This document shows, piece by piece, positions 45,729-53,696 of a stretch of 64,000 nt of DNA. Origin of the DNA: an uncultured Maribacter sp. (GTDB taxonomy: Bacteria > Bacteroidota > Bacteroidia > Flavobacteriales > Flavobacteriaceae); contig CANNFY010000002.1 of the NCBI GenBank assembly GCA_947504045.1, positions 372,001-436,000 of the forward strand. The letters are read 5' to 3'. Within the stretch, counting starts at the first letter, position 1; each line of letters opens with the position of its first letter. The position numbers and the translations under genes were made by a program. The notes under the pieces are model-generated. The model saw nothing but the letters and a program-made list of their open reading frames with translations. It ran no database searches and had not been told where the DNA came from.

Positions 45729-47291
45729 TTACGAACTACAAGAAAGCATAGAGCAACCTACTTTATTTCTGGCCCACTCTGGACGCTTAGCGTACCATTT
45801 AGTATATTTTGGTTGTTCATTATACGGATTTAAAATAACATTAAACAACTCATTAACAACACTATAATTACCTTTATCTGCAGCATCAATTGCAACTTGA
45901 ACCATATAGTTACGCAACACATATTTAGGATTTATTTTATTCATTTTTTCTATGCGCTCTTTTGCCGAAAGGTTTTCTTGTTTTATTCTTTCTGCATAAT
46001 CTTTAAACCAAATATTCCATTTTTCCTTTACATCCAAAGTAAGTTCATTTATGGCATAAAAAGCATTTTGTACCACTTGCAGACCATCTAAAGGATTATC
46101 TACTTTAAATGCCGCTAAATCTCTATAAAAAATTGTCATATCAACCTCTATAATTTGTAACAGCTCCTGTAAGGTATGCAGCAATTTTGCATCTTCTTGT
46201 TTAGTGGTAAATAAGCCTAATTTAGAAGCTAGCATTTTTTGCTCTTTACAATCATAATTAGTACTAAAATCATGTAATATTTGTTCTAAACCTTCTGCCT
46301 CTTCAATTAATGGATATAAAGCATTTGCTAATTGATAAAGATTCCACTGTACTACTTGCGGTTGGTTACCGTAACGATATCTTTTATGTTGACTATCTGT
46401 GGTATTGGGCGTCCACCCCAAATCATACCCTTCTAACCAACCATAGGGGCCATAATCTATGGTAAGCCCAAGAATACTCATATTATCGGTATTCATTACG
46501 CCGTGTACAAAACCAACTCTTTGCCAATTTAATACCATTTCTAAGCTTTTTTCTGCCACTTCTTTAAAAAAAGAAACATATACTTTTTTTGAAGGTTCTC
46601 CTAAATGTGGATAAAAATACTTAATGGTATAATCTGTTAATTTTTTAAGTGTAGCAATATCGTTTCTTGAAGAAAAAATTTCAAAATTTCCAAAACGGAT
46701 AAAACTTGGTGCTAATCTTGTAACTACTGCTCCTTTTTCATAAGCCGCATTTCCATTATACAAAACATCTCTAAGAACTTTATCGCCTGTTAGTATTAAA
46801 GACAAAGCTCTTGTTGTTGGCACCCCCAAATAATGCATAGCCTCACTACACAAATATTCTCTTATAGAGGATCGTAATACTGCTAAACCGTCTGCGCTTC
46901 TAGAATAGGGTGTTTCCCCAGCTCCTTTTAATTGTAGCGCCCAACGTTGACCCAAATGTTCTATTTCACCTAAATTAATTGCTCTACCGTCGCCTAACTG
47001 CCCTGCCCAGTTACCAAATTGGTGTCCGCCGTAACACATAGCATAGGGTTTAGAACTCGGAAGTATAGCATTACCACTAAAAATTTCTAAAAAGCCTTTA
47101 CTTTGCGTTTCTTCTTCAGAAATACCCAACGCATGCGCCATAGAAGGTACCACATGCAAAAGCTCTGGCTTTGCAGTTTTTTTAGGATTAACAAAAGAAA
47201 AACAAGCTGCTGTAACCTGTCTTCTACTATTTTCTGTATTAGTATCCGCTGGTAGTTCTTTAGAAAAGGTGTTTTTTAGGTTCAATTTCAT
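45729..47291 (-). CDS. selO: Protein adenylyltransferase SelO (YdiU/UPF0061)
   Basis: Pseudokinase-fold enzyme that transfers AMP to Ser, Thr or Tyr of proteins and is linked to redox stress. 520 aa. The motif GGHQFGNWAGQLGDGRAINLGE is diagnostic, as are LQLKGAGETPYSRSADGLAVLRSSIREYL and HGVMNTDNMSILGLTIDYGPYGW with the metal-binding Asn and Asp. The C-terminus ends GCSMLSCSS: a cysteine three residues from the end stands where the eukaryotic protein has selenocysteine. It stands alone on the minus strand. Confidence 0.93.
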   Translation of the reverse strand: MKLNLKNTFSKELPADTNTENSRRQVTAACFSFVNPKKTAKPELLHVVPSMAHALGISEEETQSKGFLEIFSGNAILPSSKPYAMCYGGHQFGNWAGQLGDGRAINLGEIEHLGQRWALQLKGAGETPYSRSADGLAVLRSSIREYLCSEAMHYLGVPTTRALSLILTGDKVLRDVLYNGNAAYEKGAVVTRLAPSFIRFGNFEIFSSRNDIATLKKLTDYTIKYFYPHLGEPSKKVYVSFFKEVAEKSLEMVLNWQRVGFVHGVMNTDNMSILGLTIDYGPYGWLEGYDLGWTPNTTDSQHKRYRYGNQPQVVQWNLYQLANALYPLIEEAEGLEQILHDFSTNYDCKEQKMLASKLGLFTTKQEDAKLLHTLQELLQIIEVDMTIFYRDLAAFKVDNPLDGLQVVQNAFYAINELTLDVKEKWNIWFKDYAERIKQENLSAKERIEKMNKINPKYVLRNYMVQVAIDAADKGNYSVVNELFNVILNPYNEQPKYTKWYAKRPEWARNKVGCSMLSCSS

Positions 47292-47439
47292 AAAAACAAA
47301 GGTAAGGAAGTAATTTTTTTAAGTGTAAAAACTTTTATTAACTCTCTGATATTTAAGTCTACAAACGATTTTAAGGCTTTATACTAAAAAAAATATACAG
47401 AAAAACAGAAAAAGATTTTATATAAATAAAAAAGCTTTC

Positions 47440-47447
47440 TATATTTG
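47440..47447 (+). promoter_or_regulatory. Flavobacterial -7 box (TATATTTG) of tRNA-Ser
   Basis: TATATTTGC matches TAnnTTTG and lies 38 bp upstream of the tRNA 5' end, a plausible distance for transcription start plus leader. Confidence 0.55.
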
Positions 47448-47484
47448 CAGCCGCATTAAGGCAAATAGCCTTATGAGGCACTCA

Positions 47485-47569
47485 GGAGAAATGGCAGAGT
47501 GGTCGAATGCGGCAGTCTTGAAAACTGTTGAGGGTCACACCTCCGGGGGTTCGAATCCCTCTTTCTCCG
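47485..47569 (+). tRNA. tRNA-Ser (anticodon UGA)
   Basis: An 85-nt class II tRNA. The acceptor arm GGAGAAA pairs with TTTCTCC. The anticodon arm is GGCAGT-CTTGAAA-ACTGTT with anticodon TGA, and a long variable arm (TTGAGGGTCACACCTCC) follows. The T arm contains GGTTCGAATCC. The CCA end is not encoded in full (G then CA). The adjacent terminator and promoter box make it a single-gene unit. Confidence 0.97.
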
Positions 47570-47577
47570 CACAATGT

Positions 47578-47612
47578 AAAACTCAATACCTTTTTGGTAT
47601 TGAGTTTTTCTT
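47578..47612 (+). terminator. Rho-independent terminator of tRNA-Ser
   Basis: AAAACTCAATACC pairs with GGTATTGAGTTTT (13 bp, TTTTT loop), followed by TC and more T. It begins 9 nt after the tRNA and could also serve the opposite strand. Confidence 0.85.
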
Positions 47613-47678
47613 TTTTAGAGAAAATTGAACCTTATTTTAGGTTAATCTATCTAAGCATATAAAAGTGCTTTTTATATT

Positions 47679-48107
47679 TTACAATGCGTCACAATCTGTA
47701 AGTATGTAATTAAAATGCTCAATATCGTCAGCATTTAATTTTAATGTTCCAATAACATTTATTATAGTATCTGTCTTAAAATTTTTCTTTGTTTTAAATT
47801 GAAGTTCCATTGCAGTTTCTGGCCCTCCAACACCACAAAAGAAACAAGATGCCATAGGACCTTTAGACAGAATAAGTAATTCGCCTTTAGGATCTATATT
47901 TAAAAAGTACCCTGTAATTGATACGCGTTTACCTTCTAAAGATTTTATTTCTTCAGAAAACTCTGGATATAAAAAATTTTCTCCATACGCAGGAAAAAAT
48001 TTTTCTGTAAAAGTAACCTTTGCTAAATCTTCCCATGTAATATCCTTTTGACTAAAGCATATACATGAAACTAAAAGAAATACTATAATTATAATTTTAT
48101 TTTTCAT
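47679..48107 (-). CDS. Periplasmic protein, DUF3299-like, in ABC transporter operon
   Basis: 142 aa with signal peptide (MKNKIIIIVFLLVSCICFSQ). The body has an OB-like or beta-barrel pattern, with SLEGKRVSITGYFLNIDPKG and a cysteine pair in MASCFFCGVGGPETAM. This resembles DUF3299 proteins that sit next to MacB/FtsX-type transporters; the match is from memory and tentative. It overlaps the permease gene by 11 nt, so it is translated with it. Confidence 0.6.
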   Translation of the reverse strand: MKNKIIIIVFLLVSCICFSQKDITWEDLAKVTFTEKFFPAYGENFLYPEFSEEIKSLEGKRVSITGYFLNIDPKGELLILSKGPMASCFFCGVGGPETAMELQFKTKKNFKTDTIINVIGTLKLNADDIEHFNYILTDCDAL

Positions 48108-49362
48108 TACTTAGAATGGTTGATATGTTTAATTTAATTATTGGATATATAGCTAACAAAATAGATAAAATAATCATTACTACCACTACTACTGCTATTT
48201 CAATAAAATCTTGCATTGGTAATTGATGTAGCATGTTTTGCTTATACTCCGTTTCTATTACTTTAAATAGGAAGAAAAGCCCTGTTTTTAACAGTAGAAA
48301 TGCTAAAAAGAAAGCAAATACTACTATTAAAAAGCCTTCATAAGCAATCATGGTAATTAATTGTAAGTTACTTGCTCCATAAGTTCGTAAAAGAGCTAAA
48401 TCAAAAGCTCGTTCTTTTACCATTTTATACAAACTTATAAATATTGTAATGCTAGAAATAACAAGTATTAAATACCCTATCCAAGAAATTGTTTTAAAAC
48501 CAACTCCTGTATATTGATACAGTTTGTCTAATTCATATTTTGGTAATGCCGCTTGCATATTTGTTGCATCGTTAATTTTTCTTGGAAGCGTTAAAAAAGC
48601 TGATGGGTTTCTAAATGAAACCAACAAAGAAGTTATTTGTTTATGCTCATCATGTTCATGTTCCTCATCATGTTCATGTTCCTCATGTTCCTCATGGTGT
48701 TCATGCTCTTCTTTTAAGTGGTTTTCAACCTCTTCCTCATCTTCTGTATGCTCATGAACCTCCCAAATACTTTCTAAATTAGTAATAATTAAACGATCTA
48801 TTACTTTATTAGTTTGCGCATATATACCAACTACGGTTAATTCTTCGGAATGTACTTCAATAGTATTTTCTACTAAACCGTGTGAACTTAAAAAAGTATC
48901 TCCAATTTTAAGCTGTAATTGTTTTGCAACAGTTGCGCCAAGAACCACTTCCATAGATTTTTCTACAGAACGCCCTTTATTTATTTTAGCTTCATATAGC
49001 GTTGCAAATTCTGGTGTTGTACCTACTATTTTATAATTTTTATAATTATCTCCAATAGAAATAGGTATTGCAGATTTTACAAATGGGCTTTTACTTATCT
49101 TTTTAGCATCTTCATAAACTATATTTCCTGTAGGATTGTCCATGTGTAACACCGAAGATAAAACTAATTGCAATGGACTTCCTTTTGCTCCAATAACCAA
49201 ATCTATATTCCCTAGGTTATTCTGCATTTGGTATTTAAAAGAAGCTTCTATTTGCTTTATTCCTAAAAGAAGAGCTATACTTAATGCCAGTATAAATACA
49301 CTTAGAAAAGTATATAACGGTTTAGACTTGATGTTTTTTAAACTAATTTTCCAAATATTCAT
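48097..49362 (-). CDS. MacB/FtsX-family ABC transporter permease with histidine-rich loop
   Basis: 421 aa. One N-terminal helix (LYTFLSVFILALSIALLLG), a large extracytoplasmic MacB-like domain, and three C-terminal helices (ISWIGYLILVISSITIFISLY, FLIVVFAFFLAFLLL, FIEIAVVVVVMIILSILLAI). At about residues 197-235 lies an unusual run rich in His and Glu/Asp (HEEHEEHEHDEEHEHDEHK), just what a metal-binding loop would look like. It overlaps the ATPase gene by 4 nt. Transport of metal or metal-loaded protein is inference. Confidence 0.85.
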   Translation of the reverse strand: MNIWKISLKNIKSKPLYTFLSVFILALSIALLLGIKQIEASFKYQMQNNLGNIDLVIGAKGSPLQLVLSSVLHMDNPTGNIVYEDAKKISKSPFVKSAIPISIGDNYKNYKIVGTTPEFATLYEAKINKGRSVEKSMEVVLGATVAKQLQLKIGDTFLSSHGLVENTIEVHSEELTVVGIYAQTNKVIDRLIITNLESIWEVHEHTEDEEEVENHLKEEHEHHEEHEEHEHDEEHEHDEHKQITSLLVSFRNPSAFLTLPRKINDATNMQAALPKYELDKLYQYTGVGFKTISWIGYLILVISSITIFISLYKMVKERAFDLALLRTYGASNLQLITMIAYEGFLIVVFAFFLAFLLLKTGLFFLFKVIETEYKQNMLHQLPMQDFIEIAVVVVVMIILSILLAIYPIIKLNISTILSNEK

Positions 49363-49988
49363 AACGTAATTGTATTTGAAAAAAAAGACTTAATTCTATT
49401 ATCGTGTGTAATTACAATTAAATTAGCATTGGTAAGTTTTGCTTGCTCTATTAGTAACTGTATAACCGTTTTACAGTTTTCATCATCTAAACTAGAGGTT
49501 GGCTCATCTGCCAATATAATTTTAGGATTATGTATTACAGCCATTGCAATACCTAAACGCTGCAGCTGCCCTTCGCTAAGGGTATTTATCTTACTTTTTT
49601 TACAATTGCTAATATGTAATTGCTCTAATAAAGTATGTATTGCAGTAGTATTAATTGCTTTTTTACTTAAAAAAAGACGTGTTTTTAAATTATCTAAAAC
49701 GTTTAAAGATGTTATTGCATGTTTTTTTTGAAATACAAGTCCAATATTTTGCCCTCTAAAGGTATCTAATTTAGAATTGGATATAGAATGAATAGAAATA
49801 CCATTAATAATAACTTTTCCGCTTTCTGGTTTTAAAAGCCCAGCTAAAAGATGTAAAAGAGTGGTTTTACCAATTCCTGATTTACCATGTATAAGCAAAT
49901 TTTCCCCTTCGTTTAGTTGCACGTTAGGAAAACTAAAAAGATGTTCTTCTTTTTTGTAACGAAAAGTGAGGTTATCTATTTGTATCAT
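49359..49988 (-). CDS. ABC transporter ATP-binding protein (LolD/MacB type)
   Basis: 209 aa. The Walker A motif is IHGKSGIGKTTLLHLLAG, the signature LSEGQLQRLGIAMAV, the Walker B ILADEPTSSLDDEN, and the switch histidine is in VITHDNR. These short nucleotide-binding proteins pair with FtsX-like permeases, here the next gene. It is the first gene of the ATPase-permease-DUF3299-like unit. Confidence 0.9.
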   Translation of the reverse strand: MIQIDNLTFRYKKEEHLFSFPNVQLNEGENLLIHGKSGIGKTTLLHLLAGLLKPESGKVIINGISIHSISNSKLDTFRGQNIGLVFQKKHAITSLNVLDNLKTRLFLSKKAINTTAIHTLLEQLHISNCKKSKINTLSEGQLQRLGIAMAVIHNPKIILADEPTSSLDDENCKTVIQLLIEQAKLTNANLIVITHDNRIKSFFSNTITL

Positions 49989-50544
49989 TTTAATACTAAA
50001 AAATATTTATACCTCTAAAAGGTCATTTACGTTCTTTTTAAATAAGACTTTTTCTAAAAACTTATAGAATTTGTCAGTAAAAAGACCTCTGTTTTTAAGC
50101 AGTATTTTTTCTTAAATACAGACGTATATAAACTTATTCAAAATTTATGTCTTCAAATATAGTATCAAAATCTAATTAGATACAATCTTTACTATCATAA
50201 AAAAAACATAATTAACGCTTTACCATATGGCATAAACACAGTTTAAAAAAATACACTACTTTTTTATGAAACTCTTAAAAAGTTCCATTTCTAAATAAGT
50301 TTAAGGTTTAAAAATGAGTTCTTTAATATTTATTAACCCTCTACAAAAAACTGTTGTAGGCATTCTAATAAAAACGGCATGCAAATAGCTTAATTTATTA
50401 CTATTAGTATTGTCTACCTGATTGTATTAAAGGTATTTAATGTATAGAAAGAGATAATAGAATATTAGTGTACCTACATAAACTCATCAAAAAAAAAGAT
50501 ATGTAAGCGTTTTAATAAGCCAATACTATTAATGCATATTTATC
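49989..50544. other. Low-complexity intergenic region, about 550 bp
   Basis: Very AT-rich with many T/A runs. I see no ORF of credible length, no clear hairpin and no repeat family. It may hold the promoter of the ABC operon on the minus strand. Confidence 0.4.
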
Positions 50545-50694
50545 TTAAATAGGAAAATTAATACTTCCTACTAATTCTTCTAAACTAGAAGTAGTACCTT
50601 TTTCTACAAGATCATGTTTTATATGATTATTTTTTAAAAATATAGAAATGCGTTCTAACTCTTCGGCATTGTTTTTTATTTCAATTTTAGTCAT
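50545..50694 (-). CDS. Small hypothetical protein, 49 aa
   Basis: ATG 50694 to TAA 50545, 49 codons, below the ORF track cut-off. The product begins MTKIEIKNNAEELERISIFL and ends SLEELVGSINFPI, a soluble helical small protein with genome-typical codon use. It is unrecognised. It lies alone in an otherwise gene-poor interval on the same strand as the gene at 51030, about 335 bp downstream. Confidence 0.45.
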   Translation of the reverse strand: MTKIEIKNNAEELERISIFLKNNHIKHDLVEKGTTSSLEELVGSINFPI

Positions 50695-51029
50695 AACAAA
50701 TAATACATTTTCAATTAATGTTTATCTATAATGCATTTTAATTAAAAATATTGCAGCCTATATTTTATTTAATAAAAAGACCAAAAGGTATTAGAAAGTA
50801 CTTGTATTTTAATATTAGTATAAACAGAAAATAAATAGTATTTATTTCTAAATAAAATCCTCAATAAATTTATTTTTATTAAAAAAATACACCTTCTATT
50901 TAAGAAATGACTAATTGTATTTATTAAGAATACTAATTAAAATTTAACAGAAAAAATATTCTTAAAGTGCTTTTATAAAAATCTATTTCTCCTCTTACAT
51001 TAAACAAAGACCAAAGTATAAAACATAGT
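50695..51029. other. Intergenic region, 335 bp, nothing recognised
   Basis: AT-rich sequence between the 49-aa ORF and the gene at 51030. I see no promoter, terminator or repeat that I can support. Confidence 0.4.
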
Positions 51030-51377
51030 TTAATTATAATTTTTTATTTCATTTTCTTCTAATGTATTTTTCATATTTAAAATAAACATAGTGCCTAAAA
51101 TAAGGTCTTCTAATAATTCTAAAATAGTATCATCTATTTTAATACAAATATCAATTAAACTACTTGTTGTCCATATTTTAGTACACTTATCCCCATTACA
51201 ATTATCACAAACACAGGGTTTTCCGGAGTTTCTAACAATTTCTAAAAGGCTATTAAGTTCATATTCCGACATAAAAATACCTGTAGACCCTATTACTAGT
51301 TGCACTCTACATTCTGGATTAGGTACATTGTCCATACTAAAGCTACTACCGTATTTATTATTATATATTAATTTCAT
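51030..51377 (-). CDS. Hypothetical protein with Cys-rich motif
   Basis: 115 aa, unrecognised. The middle contains GKPCVCDNCNGDKCTK: five cysteines in 12 residues, a likely metal or cluster site. The N-terminus (MKLIYNNKYGSSFSMDN) is similar in opening to the gene at 52317. It is divergent from the RIC-like gene, sharing a 178-bp intergenic region with two inverted repeats. A role in metal or nitrosative stress with its neighbour is plausible but unproven. Confidence 0.55.
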   Translation of the reverse strand: MKLIYNNKYGSSFSMDNVPNPECRVQLVIGSTGIFMSEYELNSLLEIVRNSGKPCVCDNCNGDKCTKIWTTSSLIDICIKIDDTILELLEDLILGTMFILNMKNTLEENEIKNYN

Positions 51378-51431
51378 AGTTATATTTTAAAATTATTTTT
51401 CTGACAAATTTTCTTACAAAACGTTCATTAA

Positions 51432-51447
51432 TTAGAATGATTCTTAA
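51432..51447. promoter_or_regulatory. Imperfect inverted repeat resembling a Fur-type box
   Basis: TTAGAATGATTCTTAA has arms TTAGAAT and ATTCTTA around a central G with one mismatch. The GAATGATTC core is like Fur-family operators. It lies in the divergent region between the genes at 51030 and 51556. This is weak evidence on its own. Confidence 0.35.
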
Positions 51448-51463
51448 TAACTTTACCGAAAAT

Positions 51464-51502
51464 AAATATTATTTTTATTTATTCCAAATAAAAATAATAT
51501 TT
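51464..51502. repeat. Perfect 17-bp inverted repeat upstream of the RIC-like gene
   Basis: AAATATTATTTTTATTT and its exact reverse complement flank a 5-base spacer (ATTCC). It ends 53 bp before the start of the gene at 51556. An all-A/T perfect 17-bp repeat is unlikely to be chance even here. It may be an operator or an mRNA leader hairpin; without a U run it is not a standard terminator. Confidence 0.7.
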
Positions 51503-51555
51503 GATAAAATTAAAATAGCAACTGTTTAAGAGTATCGTTTTTAGAAAAAATACAC

Positions 51556-52284
51556 ATGATTACAACCTATACAACCCCAGCTTTAATTACAAAACAAAAC
51601 CGAACTGCAGAACATATTTTTAATAGATATAAAATAAATGCAAATAGTATAGAAGAAATAGCTACAAATACAGCTTTAAAAGAAATTAACCCAAACTTTT
51701 TGGTAACTGTTTTAAATGTTTTTTGCGATTATAAAAAAATAAATTTAAAGCTATTTGAAAATTATTCTTTACCTATTATTATAGACTACTTAATACGTTC
51801 GCATACTTACTACTCTGAAAAAATAATTCCTGAAATAGGGCAAAGCATAACACAATTACTAAACAATTATGAAAAAGGGCACCCTCTATTAGAAATTTTA
51901 TATAAATTTTATTTTAAATATAAAGTAGATTTAGAAGCTCATTTTAAAGATGAAGAGAGTGGATTATTTACTTACGGCAGTACGCTTTATAAGGCTGTTT
52001 ACTTTAAAAAAAACTGTTCTTTTTTTATTGAATTTTTACAACAAAACTCTATTAGAGATTTTATTGACACACATACGGATACTACGGATGATTTAAAAAA
52101 TATCACCTCTATTTTATTAGAATATACTCCACCAAAAACGAATGAAACTTCCTATAGAATTTTACTAGAAAAATTAAAAAACTTTGTTCAAGATTTAGAA
52201 GTGCATGCTTTTATAGAAGACGAAGTATTACTTAATAAACTATATGCATTAGAACAACGCATACTATTAGAGCATAACAACTAA
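51556..52284 (+). CDS. Hemerythrin-like RIC-type protein (iron-centre repair)
   Basis: 242 aa. RIC (YtfE/ScdA) proteins carry a di-iron site and restore iron-sulfur clusters after nitric oxide or oxidative stress. The His/Glu pattern is present: LIRSHTYYSEKIIPEI, LEAHFKDEESGLF, THTDTTDDLKNI and DLEVHAFIEDEVLLNKL. The N-terminal ScdA-like part (LITKQNRTAEHIFNRYKINAN) lacks the usual CC pair. So the metal core looks complete but the N-terminal thiol site is lost. It is divergent from the Cys-rich gene. Confidence 0.75.
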   Translation: MITTYTTPALITKQNRTAEHIFNRYKINANSIEEIATNTALKEINPNFLVTVLNVFCDYKKINLKLFENYSLPIIIDYLIRSHTYYSEKIIPEIGQSITQLLNNYEKGHPLLEILYKFYFKYKVDLEAHFKDEESGLFTYGSTLYKAVYFKKNCSFFIEFLQQNSIRDFIDTHTDTTDDLKNITSILLEYTPPKTNETSYRILLEKLKNFVQDLEVHAFIEDEVLLNKLYALEQRILLEHNN

Positions 52285-52316
52285 TATATTACATAAAACA
52301 CTCAAAAAAAAGGTCT

Positions 52317-52652
52317 TTACATTAATTTATCTTGCCAACTACTATAAGAGTAATTAGTACTATTATCTTTAGATATTTTTGTGAACTCTGAGGAAATAAA
52401 TGTTTTAATATCTGAATGTATATACACAGGGTATAAATTATATAGTAAAGGATATTCTTCTATTAGCGCATTATAAACACTGTTAAACGTATTTTCCAAA
52501 CTACTCCTTTTTTGTATTGTAGAAAAATCTTCTAAATCATAATCTATTTCTTCTAAAGAATAGAAATATTTAGTTTGCACTTTATCCATTATTTTATATA
52601 AAGTTATGGCTCCTCCCTCTGCCCCTACTTCTAATAATTTAATTAGTTTCAT
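52317..52652 (-). CDS. Hypothetical protein, 111 aa
   Basis: Unrecognised soluble protein. The opening MKLIKLLEVGAEGGAITLYKI and acidic stretches (EEIDYDLEDFS) are visible, with no signal, membrane segment or cysteine. It converges with the RIC-like gene with 32 bp between stops. Codon use is typical of the genome. Confidence 0.5.
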   Translation of the reverse strand: MKLIKLLEVGAEGGAITLYKIMDKVQTKYFYSLEEIDYDLEDFSTIQKRSSLENTFNSVYNALIEEYPLLYNLYPVYIHSDIKTFISSEFTKISKDNSTNYSYSSWQDKLM

Positions 52653-52857
52653 TAATAACTTATCTCTGCAATTAACTTATTTTATACTATTACTTTAATT
52701 TTACAGTCCGCAAATTTTGAATGCTTATAAATAAAGATACTTATTTACCATTAAACTAATTAGACAATAAAAAATATATAAAATTCCTTCTCTAAAAAAA
52801 ACACAATTAAAAATTACTTTATATACTTTTGAAAAATACAATATAAAGTAACCCACT

Positions 52858-53622
52858 ATGCCCTTTATTTCTGAGACTCTCATACTGCTTTTTTCAGTAT
52901 TTTTTATAATTGCGGCTTTTTATTCGTCCGTAGGTTTTGGTGGTGGTTCTAGTTATTTGGCAGTGTTATCTTTATTTACTTTCAGCTTTTTTTTTATACG
53001 TTCTAATGCTCTTATTTGCAACCTAGTAGTAGTTACAGGTAGTACATATTTGTTTTATAAAGATGGCCATTTTTCTTTAAAAGATTTTTTTCCTTTTTTA
53101 GTAACCAGTATTCCTTTAGCTTTTATTGGTGCCTTATTTAAACTTAATGAGAGCGCTTTTTTTTTGTTATTAGGTGTAACTTTAACTCTTTCTGCAGTGT
53201 CTTTATTTTACCAAGCCAGAAGTAATACTACGGTTAGAGCTAAACCATATCCTAAATACATGAGTTATGTAATAGGTGCTGCAATTGGTTTACTTTCTGG
53301 TTTAGTTGGTATTGGTGGTGGTATATTTTTAGCTCCTGTATTAAACCATTTAAATTGGGATAAACCAGTAAAAATTGCTGCTTTATCTGCTTTATTTATT
53401 TTAGTAAACTCTATATCTGGTTTAATAGGTTTATTAGCTAGTAAATCGTTAGATATTTCTTGGTCTATTACTTTAGTTTTAATAGTTGCTGTTCTATTAG
53501 GTGGGCAATTAGGAGTACGTTTTAGCCTTAAAAAAGCCTCTCCAAAAGTAATTCGAATAATTACTGGTATTCTTGTTTTAGTAGTGGGGCTCCGTTTATT
53601 ATTTATTCAAAATTTTTCTTAA
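52858..53622 (+). CDS. Sulfite exporter TauE/SafE family transporter
   Basis: 254 aa with about eight helices. The family repeat is clear: FYSSVGFGGGSSYLAVLSLF at the N-terminus and IGLLSGLVGIGGGIFLAPVLN in the second half, each with the G-x-G-G-G motif. It probably exports sulfite or organosulfonates, or takes up other anions; the substrate cannot be told. It is monocistronic, with a hairpin at 53640. Confidence 0.85.
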   Translation: MPFISETLILLFSVFFIIAAFYSSVGFGGGSSYLAVLSLFTFSFFFIRSNALICNLVVVTGSTYLFYKDGHFSLKDFFPFLVTSIPLAFIGALFKLNESAFFLLLGVTLTLSAVSLFYQARSNTTVRAKPYPKYMSYVIGAAIGLLSGLVGIGGGIFLAPVLNHLNWDKPVKIAALSALFILVNSISGLIGLLASKSLDISWSITLVLIVAVLLGGQLGVRFSLKKASPKVIRIITGILVLVVGLRLLFIQNFS

Positions 53623-53639
53623 TAAATAGAAACACAAAA

Positions 53640-53671
53640 GGTTCTTACTATCTAATTATATAATAAGAACC
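53640..53671. terminator. Hairpin between convergent tauE and GNAT/nitrilase genes
   Basis: GGTTCTTA pairs with TAAGAACC (8 bp, 16-nt AT loop). It lies 18 bp after the TauE stop and 26 bp from the opposing gene's stop. The T run is weak, so this is a moderate terminator call. Confidence 0.55.
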
Positions 53672-53696
53672 CTATTTTAATTTATAACTAATTATT

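Noticed and set aside
48524-48757. 77-aa plus-strand ORF made of Ser/Cys repeats, and the apparent tandem repeat in DNA
   Set aside because: It is the complement of the His/Glu-rich codons of the permease; the DNA repeat follows from the CAT/GAA-type codons and is not a CRISPR or VNTR array.
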